Below are positions 10,506 to 20,148 of a stretch of 64,000 nucleotides of DNA, piece by piece. The stretch is from contig CP154957.1 in assembly GCA_039621445.1 (NCBI GenBank), positions 40,822,011-40,886,010 of the forward strand. Direction: 5' to 3'. Every line of letters starts with the position of its first letter. The first letter of the stretch is position 1. Made by a program: the position numbers and the translations under genes. This stretch comes from Euglena gracilis. Its lineage: Eukaryota > Euglenida > Euglenophyceae > Euglenales. The notes under the pieces are model-generated. The model was given only the letters and a program-made list of their open reading frames with translations. It was not told the origin of the DNA and made no database searches.

Positions 10506-12137
10506 CTGGTTTCTTGGAACCTTTTGGGTGGAGCTGTCCTGAAGGCTACACAGGAAAGCCTGGGGGCGTCGCTCAGGAAGCCGGAGGGTGGCCCAGCAAG
10601 GGTTCGATATGGGGGAGATGTGGAGGGTCGGACCCCACTTCCGGTCCAGGAGGGAGGGGGATACCCCTCACTTAAACAATGGCGGGGTTCAGTTGGTCGA
10701 TATTTGGCCGGCATGAAGCTGGGCCAGAAAATTTTGACACCCCAAGACGGCCAAACGTGTAATTCTGGGCACTTTTCAAGCAAAAGTTTGTCAAAATGCA
10801 AGAAAAAAATTGCATACGCAAAAAAAAATTGCCGCAAAGCGCTGAAAGAAGAATTTGACTTTTGGGGGGTTCTGTGTACCCCCGGGTCGGTCCGGATCCC
10901 CCTCCAGCCAAGAGGTTTGGATCCCCCCACCTCGACGACGAGAGTTTTTATTTAGTTTGCAGCGGCACGAAGAAGACTGAATTACCGCTGAGTATAAAAA
11001 GGTTGCGAGGGAATCTTTTAAAAATATACATGTTTTGAGGGGGGAAACCCCTGGAACTAAATTCGGGTTGTTTTCTGTGTAAACAACACTGTTGTGCATG
11101 GGTCAACGATGTAAATGAACTGAGCCCACAGCCTCCTGGAAGGGGGGATGCCCCCACACCTCCCCTGCCTGGTGGCAAAATCCCTTGCGTTGGCAACCTA
11201 CGTGGGTGTCTGGGTGGTAACGGAATTTTCGGTTTTCAGGGTACAAAAAATGGCCAAAAATGGGCAAAAAAAGGATGAAAAAGGGCCGGCCACGGCAAAT
11301 TTTTGGGGCAAAAATCTTTTTTTTTGGCATAATTGGCAGACTTGAATCGGTTTGGTTATGCATAATTAGCAGTTCTTTGGGCATTTTTGAAGTTTGGATG
11401 TTTGTTTTGGTGGATGGTTCGACTCCCAGGGTGGGCCCTGTTCCAGGCTGGGGACCCCCATGGAAGGGGATTCCCGCCTCTGAGCTGCACACAGGGTTCG
11501 AAATAAGGAGGGTGTACAGGGTTTAGGTGTGGGGGGGGGTGTCCTCTAAGGAATGGGGTGGGGTGCCCTTCGACTTCAGCGACGCCCTGCCCCCATTGAC
11601 CACTCCCACCATCACACCGTGCAAAGAAACATCTGAGACCAGGTCATTGCTAAAGGACCCCGGCGGGGGGTCCATTGGCTAGCCATTTTCCCTAGACACT
11701 GGAAAAAATGAACTAGCTAGACCCCCCTCTGGGGGGTCTGAAAGTCCCCCCGATTGGAATTTTTTTTTCTCTGGAGCTGTGCACCGAGGTGGAAATGAGG
11801 CTTTTAATGCATTTTTGATGATTTTGTTCCAAACCCCCCCCCCAAAAAATGGCCAATAATGGGCATTTTTAGCCAGTTTTGCAGGTCCAAAAAAATTTCG
11901 GCCCTTCACGCCAAAGATTTTCCACCAGGACCCTCCCCCCCCCCCAGGTGGGGGTACTGCGAACCCTTAAGCAATAGACTGTTTGAGACCGAAAGTGAAA
12001 GAGCGCCTAGAACTGGCGCCACTGGAAAAACAGGAAGGGGAGTCACCAGTTTGGGGGGGGGGTCAAACTCCCACCACTCATAGGCAGCCCTGAGCAGCCC
12101 CCCCCCCCCCCGGAGCATTAAATGTTCGGGCCCTCAG
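10506..12137. other. Anonymous GC-run DNA, probably decayed MITEs
   Basis: There are poly-G/poly-C runs near 10660, 10900, 11530, 11830, 11935 and 12050. They come with cores like CCAGAAAATTTTGAC that resemble the centres of the hAT-type MITEs elsewhere in the window. I found no clear TIR or duplication and no gene. Confidence 0.4.
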
Positions 12138-12208
12138 GTGTTCTTTGCCAACTACCCAGGTGCTAAGATTGGTGCGAAGGAGGGTGAGGTGGCTATGGGC
12201 TCAGCCAG
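12138..12208 (+). CDS. Candidate internal exon, unknown gene
   Basis: It lies between CCCTCAG and the strong donor CAG/GTGAGC. The 71-base frame reads VFFANYPGAKIGAKEGEVAM and then GSA plus two bases. The composition is protein-like, but no partner exon was found with confidence. Confidence 0.3.
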
Positions 12209-12483
12209 GTGAGCATCTTACCCAAATAATGAGTGGTTCAAGCGGGCAGACCTGCTTGGCATGGCATTTGGGCCAAGAGGGAAGCAAACCACTCAAAAGG
12301 CAGAAACTTTTTGAGCCAACGCTCAGCAAAAATATATTCCACTCCAATATGGAGAAGAAACCCAAATTGACCCCAAATGGGTCCATCTTGAAAAGTACCA
12401 GTACCAGGAATTGTTTTAACTCAAAGGAAAAATAAAAAAGAAAACAGCCTTGTCAGAGTTGAGCGCCGGGCCCAGCGCAGCAC

Positions 12484-12682
12484 TTGGAGTGAGCAAATGT
12501 GGTGCTGGTGAGAGGTAGGTTGTCTCCAGCACGCTCGGCAGATGCAAGGGATGATGCTCCCAGTTGGATGTTGCTGAAAAAACAATTCAATGAAACGATA
12601 CATAGCAACTTCAATAACTTCAATGAACGCTGACCAGAGGGGCAACTTGTCGACTAGTTGAATAATTGTTTCGGCCCACCGA
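12484..12682 (-). CDS. Two phase-consistent exons of an unknown minus-strand gene
   Basis: Exon 1 is 12682-12635: acceptor CACTTTCAG, donor CTG/GTCAGC. Exon 2 is 12573-12484: acceptor TTGTTTTTTCAG, donor CAA/GTGCTG. Exon 1 ends with two bases of a codon and exon 2 supplies the third. The joined frame reads RWAETIIQLVDKLPL, then CNIQLGASSLASAERAGDNL, then PLTSTTFAHS. The intron is 61 bases. I do not recognise the protein. An upstream exon (13605-13414) can join in a compatible phase, but other exons may lie between. No homology can be claimed without a search. Confidence 0.45.
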
Positions 12683-13413
12683 CTGAAAGTGAGTCGGTCC
12701 AAAACAACCACATGTGAAAGAACCAAAGAAAATGTCAATAGGTCAGACAAAAGGACAGGGGGAAAGAATTCAGAAGGTGTGCTTGTGGTCTTGGGGAGAA
12801 GGGTTAGATGGCACAATGCCTTTTTGCCTCGGCATGCACAGAACGTTGCACACATGAGGTAGATATGTTTGCACATTCATAAATGCTCATGGTAAATTGG
12901 TAAACGTCCATGGGAGAATTATGACAGAAGCTCTCAGGGAGAACCACTTTTGGTTGAACTTCAATGAAAAAAGACTGGTCAGCAAATCGTTCCGGGAGGG
13001 TCCATTAATTGCAATTGATTAAACGGACAGGGGTTTGAACGATTAATCTACCAACATATCCCAGACCACTGGAACCATAGAAGGCAAGAAAAGAAATGGC
13101 AAATGGGAATAATAATGACAAAACTTTGGTATCTACACAGGTTCTTGTGCATTTTGTGCATTTTCTTGCTTGAGAGACAAACACTCTTGTAGAAAACTTT
13201 CTGACACAGAAAAAGCATTCAATGTAAAGAGGTTCCTTCAATATAAAATTCAAAAAACAAGCTGAAAAAAAACACACAAACATGAACACAGGAACAAAGA
13301 TCAACACCACCTTGTGAAGGCGCTTGTTGAAACTGTGGTCCAGACAAGAGCTGTTGTTGCTGATGAAAAGCAAAGTAAGAAAACGGTTGTGGGCAGGCTT
13401 GACTTTATTAAAC

Positions 13414-13605
13414 CGCTGCCTCGGTGTCTGAAATATGAAGTTAAGCCTGGGTGTTGCAGGGGCGCCTGATGCACCGGGGCCGGAGTGGAAAAGTGCGACA
13501 TGGGCACGTGCCCATAGGACAAAACAGTGGGGGAGTGGGCGGGAGGGGTGGCGGACAGCAAAGTGGCCGTTGCCGATGTAGGCTTTTGATGCGAAGGTGC
13601 TTCGG
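13414..13605 (-). CDS. Candidate exon upstream of 12484-12682
   Basis: The acceptor CACTTCTTTGACAG at 13606-13607 is followed by about 190 bases open in two frames, ending at a GGTTTAAT donor-like site. One frame is rich in Pro, Ser, Thr and His (EAPSHQKPTSATATLLSATP). The other (RSTFASKAYIGNGHFAVRHP) ends in the phase needed to join the exon at 12682. Frame choice is unresolved. Confidence 0.3.
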
Positions 13606-13616
13606 CTGTCAAAGAA

Positions 13617-15330
13617 GTGGAACAAAGGAAATAAAATAAAGCAGAATTTATGTTTTGGTGGCAGGATGCCAAAAAGTTCATCCATTTCTGCTTTTGCTGG
13701 GATATTACAGGACAATACACATTTAGAAGCGTTGGATCAGGGATATTGCTTGGGAATTCAGGGGCTGACTGGATAAAAAAAAATTGAAAAGAGCAAACAA
13801 AAAACCGCATTTTCATGCACCTATTTAATTACAAAAAAAATGGCAAAAAAAACTTCGCTTCCCCGGCACTTTGAACCAAGCAGGAAATTCCTTTGGTCCA
13901 AGGGGATCCCGGATCCCTCACCCTGATCTTGATCCCCACCCTGGTCCGACGCCCACTCCCTGCACAAAACGAACACTTACTTGATACCCAGGGGATTAAC
14001 CTGGTGTTTGGATTAGGATTCGGTTGGGTTAGGGTGGACGCCAATTCGCCTAAACTTTGGCTGAATTTCAGACGACATTCACAATTTCCGCTTTCTATCT
14101 AATGTTATGAATAAACAGGATTTACCACAAAAATGGAAGATTATATCTTTGGTTGCCTCCGCGGAGGCTCCGCACAGCCTCTGCAGAGGGTCAGGTAACT
14201 AGCCCCCGGGGAGGCTCAGGTAACCAACAGGGGGCAGGGTATTAAATGAGCTGGGAGGGGTGGGTGACCCCCCCTGGAGGGGGGGGTCGAACCATCCCCC
14301 CTCCCCCTGTGCAAAAAAATTTTCGGCACAAAATGCCGAATTGCCTGAAATGCTGGACCAAAATGCCCAAAAAATGGCGCAAGGTGGTCCAGAACAGCTG
14401 GTCCAGAAAAGCACAAAATACCCTGATTGATCCAATATGGATGAAATTAACCTAAACTGACACAAAATGGCTCGAACATGAACCAAATTTACCCAAATTG
14501 GTCTCAAAGAGGACTGCAAATGGAAAATTGAAATGGAGATGGATCTATCCATGCTTTAAACCTGGGCCTTCATTGGGCTTTATGCCCCAAAAAGCTTGCA
14601 TGCGGGTGGCAAAAAGTTTACCAAAAGCGTTCACATTATTACAGTGAGCCTTCAAATACATTTGTCCAGATCTAGCATTTTTTTTTGCACTGCACTCAAT
14701 AATATTTGCACTTATACTAAAGATTTTTGCATTCCATCATTCAATTTTTGCTCAGTGGTCAACACCTGGCGTACATCAATTCCATCGGGGGGGGGGGGGC
14801 AAATGGCAAATGCGCAATCCTGGCCTTGGAAAAATTCCACAAACTCCGAGGAAAAAAAATGTACAAACATAAAAAACCAAAATTACTCAAACATACATAA
14901 AAATGGCACCAGTTTTAAAAAAATCATATGGAAATGTGAGGGAATTTTCATTTTCAAAAATGAAAAAAAAATCATATGCTTACCTTTCTGGCCATTTGTG
15001 CTGTGGAATATGCAAACAGATCGGCATACTGAGCAATGTGTAACAAAAAAAAGAATGAAAACCAAAGAGTAAACATGAAAAAGAAAAAACGAATCACACC
15101 AGAAGACGTCTTTGTCGAAGCACCAGCATCGTCACTGCTTTTGGGGGGATGGGCATCAAGGGAACTGTCACCAAAACATTTTCCCTCACTTTATGCACCT
15201 CAGACAACCACCTCCCGCCCGAAACATTTTCTTAGGCGGCCAAACTCACGCTTAACATGTATTTGGCTTGGGCCATTTGCGCAATATTGCGTAAATTTCA
15301 TTTTTTTTCTGACAATTGTGATATTCAGAT
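13617..15330. other. No gene seen
   Basis: A/T-rich DNA holds one short palindromic repeat (14150-14225) and a GC-run patch (14260-14310). The core AAAAAAATTTTCGGCACAAA there is like those of other MITE remnants. Confidence 0.4.
14150..14225 (+). repeat. GCCTCCGCGGAGGC palindrome repeat
   Basis: TTGCCTCCGCGGAGGCTCCG, then CAGCCTCTGCAGAGGGTCAG and then GTAACT form a chain of small dyads. The same chain recurs at 27385-27505 and 27645-27770. Confidence 0.6.
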
Positions 15331-15833
15331 CAGGGAATTTCTTAAGGACCCCCCGGGGGGGGTCCAGCCTCCGGCTGGCAAAAAGGCTGCTGGCTAGAAA
15401 TGAGCTGCTGGCTGGACCCCTCCCCTGGGGGGGGGGGGAGGGGGGGGTCCAGGGGTTGGGCTGGGCTGGGCTGAGCTGGTCGAGGAAAAACAAAATTTTC
15501 TGACACATTTTTGCCATTTTCGGCATTTTGATGGGTGGAGCTAGATCAAGGCTAGGGGGCTGTGATGGAGGGGCTGTGATGAGGGGAAAAAATGCAGGGA
15601 TAGGTGAGCTGGGCAGCCCAGTTGGCTGGCCAGCCTGCGGGCTGGCTAGCCCGGCCTTCGGCCGGCTGGCCCGGCCTCCGGCCGGGCTGGACCCGACTTT
15701 ATTTCACTCGACCCCTCGGGGGGGGGTCCCAGCCCGAATTTGGGCTGCTGGCTGGATTTGAGCTGCTGGCTGGCTGGACCCCCCCGGGGGGTAGGGTCGG
15801 GGTAGGGTACCCTCCGGCTTAAGAAATTCCCTG
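15331..15833. mobile_element. hAT-type MITE with 8-bp duplication ATTCAGAT
   Basis: The left end is CAGGGAATTTCTTAAGG at 15331. The right end is GCTTAAGAAATTCCCTG ending at 15833, an inverted repeat of 16 bases. ATTCAGAT occurs directly outside both ends (15323-15330 and 15834-15841), the 8-bp duplication typical of hAT transposition. The interior is GC-rich, with poly-G/C runs and many CTGCTGGCTGGACCCC and GGCCGG dyads. No coding capacity is seen, so it is non-autonomous. Confidence 0.9.
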
Positions 15834-15841
15834 ATTCAGAT

Positions 15842-18421
15842 CTTAGAATTCAAATAACTTCTGCCCAAAACCATTCCATGCCAATGGGCCGCTGGGTGGT
15901 ACTTGAACATTCTTGCTGTGGTGCGTGCTCTGGAGGAAGACACCTACATTTATGTGCCCAAACTGTCCAAGTCCTAACTTTCATTTCCGTTTCCTGGGGT
16001 CCAGAGCACACCATAAAAGCGAGACTAAGCCCTACACCATGCACTGCACCTGTCTTTGAAAATTTGTTGGTTCACTTGCGCAGTTGTGCAAGCGGACCAC
16101 ATGCACAGTTTTTCAACTGGAGCGTGCGCAACTGTGCAAGTGGTCCAGCTGCAACTGTGCACGTGATCTGCTTCTGCAACTCGTTTGTGTAACTGTGGGA
16201 GGATGCCTGTCGCGCGCGCAGCCAAACCCTAGGCCGACTAATCCTCACCCTAACCCTACGCCTTCAATAACACCAGGGTGCCTCATACTGCCCCCAGGGA
16301 AGTCTAATACCCCCGGGGTGTTGAACTTCCCATGCCATATATGTAGATGTTATGTTATAAATATATGTAATAATACATTGTACTATATTGTTTTTTTAAA
16401 TATATTCTTTAAAATGTTTTTTAAAAGAGCAAGCAATGGAAAGGTTACAAACAAAACAAATACAAAAAGTTTGCAATATCCCTATTTTTCCTGTTTCTGC
16501 TGTTTTTTTTGTATTTTGATCAGTAATTAAACAAAGTGGGTCCACCAGCCAAAAGCCTCTTTCATGCCAAGGGGTTTACAAAGACCCTGTTTAACGAGGG
16601 GGCACCACATGGATATTTGCCCTGAGACAAATTCCCGGGGTGGAATCAGTTCTTATCGAAAAATTTGAATTGCGTAGACCGATTGAATTTATTTCAACCT
16701 ACTCTACACACTACATAAAGAGATCAGAGCTCAGCAACCACCCCATTTACACCTCCCGCCTTCCGGGTGGTCCACCCAGCAGTTGCTCTTTCTTTCCAGC
16801 AGGACGGATGGACTCCCCTCCCCCCAGCCAAAATTTGCATCTGTAATTTGCAAATTTTTTTCCGACCAGATTTTCGGCCATTTTGGCGAACTTGGCCGCC
16901 TAAGATCATTTATTGCAGGGTTGTAAGTTCCCTTGAATTTGCCTTTCCCTTTTCTTTGCCATTAAGATGTCACGAAAAGGGCCAAATTTGTGACTTTGTC
17001 CAAAAAAAAATAAGACCCCTCCAAAGTTAAGGGCCCACTGGCGCCTGAGAAGCGCCAGGGACAGTGGGGGGGAAAAAAACTGAAAATTGCTGAAAAATAC
17101 ATTTTTGGGCGAAAAATTTGATGAGATTGCTTGTATTTTGGCATTTTTGAGACCTAAAAATATTGTGAAATGTTTAGAGCAACACACGGTGTGAAGCACC
17201 TTGGGAAAACATTGGGCACTTTTTGGAACCTAAAAATAATCTTTTGGAGTTCTGGGTTTGTGAAAAAAAATAAAGACCCCCCAAAACAGGACTCCCTGGA
17301 GGTTTCCAGCAACGATCCAAAAAGCAGAAGCTGATTATATTTGGGGGGGTTGCTGCTGCCCAATGTGCCAACTACTGCATCCCTTTGGATTCTCAAATGA
17401 CACAGGTCAGGGATCCCTCACTTCACACTGCCTCTGCATAACAAGAATGATGAATAAATGACAACAAAATGCACCAGGTGGAATTCTAAGTGTGACACAT
17501 TCGAGGTTTTCCTAGAAACACTAAGACATTGGCCATGAGCAAAAGGTTGAAAAGAGTGACGCTCAAAATCATCATCATTATCAACCAAGCTTGGTAAAGG
17601 GGCCTGAGATCAAGAATCGTTCGCCGATCAAGTGCTTTCCTCCAAATGGACAAATGTGCGTGTTTGTGCATAAATCGCCAGGGCATTTTACTTGAATAAA
17701 CATTTTTATTGGTGTGCATACATGGATTCCCTCAATTAAATGCCCCCTGATTATAAAAATACAGAGGGTGTTGAATGCTCGATGAGCCCACTGAAGCAAT
17801 CACACACTTTCTGTTGCTTGTCAAATATGGCCATATTCTTTATAACAAATCAATGAAAAGTATGGCACATATAAAGCCCCTCAGTATAAATGTGGTAATG
17901 TGCATCTGCGTGTGACAGAGGGAGGGGAAATGCAATGTTTGCTGACGGTGCAGGGTGGTGAGTGGGTTTCATGTGTACGTCATTGAAATAAGGGGAAACC
18001 CCTTTTAATTTTGAGAGTGCCAATGTTCTATGCCGACACAACTTTCATTTGTATTTCCTAATCTGACTAAAACCACAATACACATTTGATGAGGTCAAGA
18101 AGTCTTTCACCCGTCCTTGATCGAGAACACAGCACACCTTGCCTGTGCGGTCCGGAGTGAGCCTCCTCCATGGACGCGTTGGTGCCAATGGGGCATCATG
18201 GAACCAAGTTGTGTTTCGTGGATAATCCCCGCCCATCCCATGGCCAGTCTTTGGGCCCAAACACCTAATTTCATGGACAGACGGCTGGGAACAATAGAAT
18301 GCCCCCAAATGTGGTCGATTTTTGCCGACTTTTTCTCTCTGAAGCCTTCAATTCTGAAGCCCTCGATTCTGAGTGCTCCCAGCAACCCAATTTTAATTTG
18401 GGAAAAGCTTGAGGAAAAGCA
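15842..18421. other. Mostly anonymous DNA with weak open frames
   Basis: 16200-16330 has CCCTAA-like strings but no telomere array. 16790-17400 is a decayed repeat with CCCCTCCAAAGTTAAG-type stretches. Minus-strand frames at 17486-17719 (with a hydrophobic stretch) and 18107-18385 (with a tandem IEGFR pair) look protein-like, but neither is supported by splice sites. Confidence 0.35.
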
Positions 18422-18975
18422 CTACTCTCCCCCGTCCAAGAGTTCGTAATATTCCATGAATATGTTGATGGCACAAGCGCGTGCCATGTGTCTCAGGGGG
18501 GAGGGAGAAGGTAATACAATGAGGAGCTTCTGAGAAAAATATGCCTGAAAAAGCCAAAAGGGAGCCAAATTGACCAACAATGTAGTCTAGATTTAAAAAA
18601 AGCATAAAGCACCTGGCCATGATTTGGCAAATCAGAGAGGGTCGGGATAGGTGTTTGCTTGTGTCCAGCTCCTCTCGGACCTTCTGCTCCACCTTGAGAA
18701 AAAATAGCAATAACATTTAAAAGAAGAAAACACATTTTCAGTTTGAATTTTTTTTGCCATCACCACAAGATTCCATCTTGAAGGGAGTTTCTGAAGGACC
18801 ATTGTACAAAAACAAAAATGCTTTATGGAGGTCTGGCCTAACAGAGGTTGCTCACTGGTGGGCCTGCCTTGTTTAATTACTGATAGAAATATAAAAACAA
18901 AAAAACAGAAGAAACATAAAAAAAACAGGGAATGGCAACCTTTGTAATTTGTCTTCCTTGAAGCCTTTCCATTCT
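18422..18975 (-). CDS. Last three exons of an unknown gene
   Basis: Exon a, 18975-18940: acceptor TTTTTTTCAAACAG, reads RMERLQGRQITK, donor AAG/GTTGCC, phase 0. Exon b, 18692-18613: acceptor TTTTTTCTCAAG, reads VEQKVREELDTSKHLS, then RPSLICQIMA plus two bases, donor CAG/GTGCTT. Exon c, 18491-18422: acceptor CTCCCTCCCCCCTGAG, completes an Arg, reads HMARACAINIFMEYYELLDG, then GE and a TAG stop. All phases agree, so the C-terminal 60 or so residues are well supported. They are helical and charged, suggesting a coiled coil. No family is recognised. Upstream exons are not placed; the exon at 21438-21580 on the same strand may belong here. Confidence 0.6.
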
Positions 18976-19706
18976 CTGTTTGAAAAAAATAATCATACCC
19001 CCCAACGTAAACAACCTGTTGCTTATGTTTGGGTTTCTGAAAACTGGCCCTATGGGTCGGTGATAACTTAGATGGCCATTAAGACACGTAAAACTTTCGC
19101 CAAAGAAAACCGGGACCGTACACCGGTTCGCCAAGAAAACCGGGACCTTCAATGCTTGCTTGATAACACCAGCCCGGAACGACATGTGCAAATTGCACAG
19201 CCTTTCCTGTGCACCAGCTCATGTGGAACACCCCAGGCTTTGATGTAAGGGTCAGGTGGGGGATTGGACCCCTGGTCCAGGGGGGGGGGGGGGGCACGCC
19301 CTCCCACCTCAACGGTGGTGCGGCCCCGGTGACCAATTTCGGCCGAGCGCAAAGCGCCGGGCCAAAATTTTTTGCCCCAAAGCAACCAAAAAGTGGGCAC
19401 TTTTTGGGCAAAAATTTGCCAAAAATGCAAAATAACCCCCGCACACCTCATGTCACACATTGCACAGCACTATTGTGCACACCTGCATATGATCTGACCT
19501 CCAATTGAGTGCACATATGCACGCTAAGAAGGTAAATTTGTGCGCATATGCACACAATCTGACCATCAGTGTGGCGCATGCCTCGGGGCTGACACTCAGA
19601 GGACCAACCGTGTCACGCCGTCTTCGCCGCAAACCCCCCAGTGGCTGCAGTGCCATGAGTCGGCCATGGAAGGACTGCAATACACTTTTCAGGTGTCAAG
19701 AATGCA
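18976..19706. other. No gene seen; GC-run patch at 19255-19390
   Basis: The patch has CCCCTGGTCC followed by a 14-G run, then AATTTCGGCCGAGCGCAAAG. This resembles the core of the GC-rich MITEs but has no visible TIR or duplication. 19510-19560 has two GTGCGCATATGCACAC-like dyads, at the edge of the palindrome family to the right. Confidence 0.4.
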
Positions 19707-19709
19707 GAC

Positions 19710-20000
19710 GGGGAGGGGGACAAAAATGGACCCTCGAAAAACACGACACAAAAAAACACAAAATGAAGGCAAATTATGTAAATTGCATATAAAATCCTTC
19801 AGGAGCTTCCCTCCTGGAATGTGCATTTTCTGCTGGAGGACTTGGAATTTTTTTCACCTTCTTTTGGGGGGACACTTTTTTCATCAAAGAAGTATTTTGA
19901 TCGGACTTTGAGACACCTTGATTCAAATTATGCAAATTGTTGTCCAGGAAGTCCAAAAATGACAGATTTTTACAAGAAGTTTGGTGTCGGGAAAAGGTCT
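19710..20000 (+). repeat. MULE-like repeat, left-end copy
   Basis: Starting at GGGGAGGGGGACAAAAATGG, it matches the complete element at 25906-26287: the ATGGACCCTC start, AAAACACGACACAAAAAA, and the TGGAGGACTT block. The right end with TTTGTGTTTCCCCC is missing. Confidence 0.6.
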
Positions 20001-20110
20001 CAGGTCTTAGTTTTGTATCAGTCCAAAAAAAAGAATTTTTCCAGTAGAAAAAATATCAGCAAAAAAAACAGGCAATTTCCAGGGGGAACAAACACAAAAC
20101 AAAACACAAA

Positions 20111-20135
20111 CTTAGGCGGTGCATCTCGCACTTAA
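20111..20135 (+). repeat. CTTAGGCGGTGCATCTCGCA motif, inverted partner at 23079-23104
   Basis: The 25-bp motif is found in reverse complement, with one mismatch, at 23079-23104. In both places it sits 10-15 bases from a GTGCGCA palindrome (20149 and 23042). The two copies thus bracket the palindrome cluster in opposite orientation. Confidence 0.7.
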
Positions 20136-20148
20136 ACTTTTTTTCTTT

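Noticed and set aside
16205-16265. CCCTAA-like strings suggesting a telomere remnant
   Set aside because: Only two or three imperfect copies; no array.
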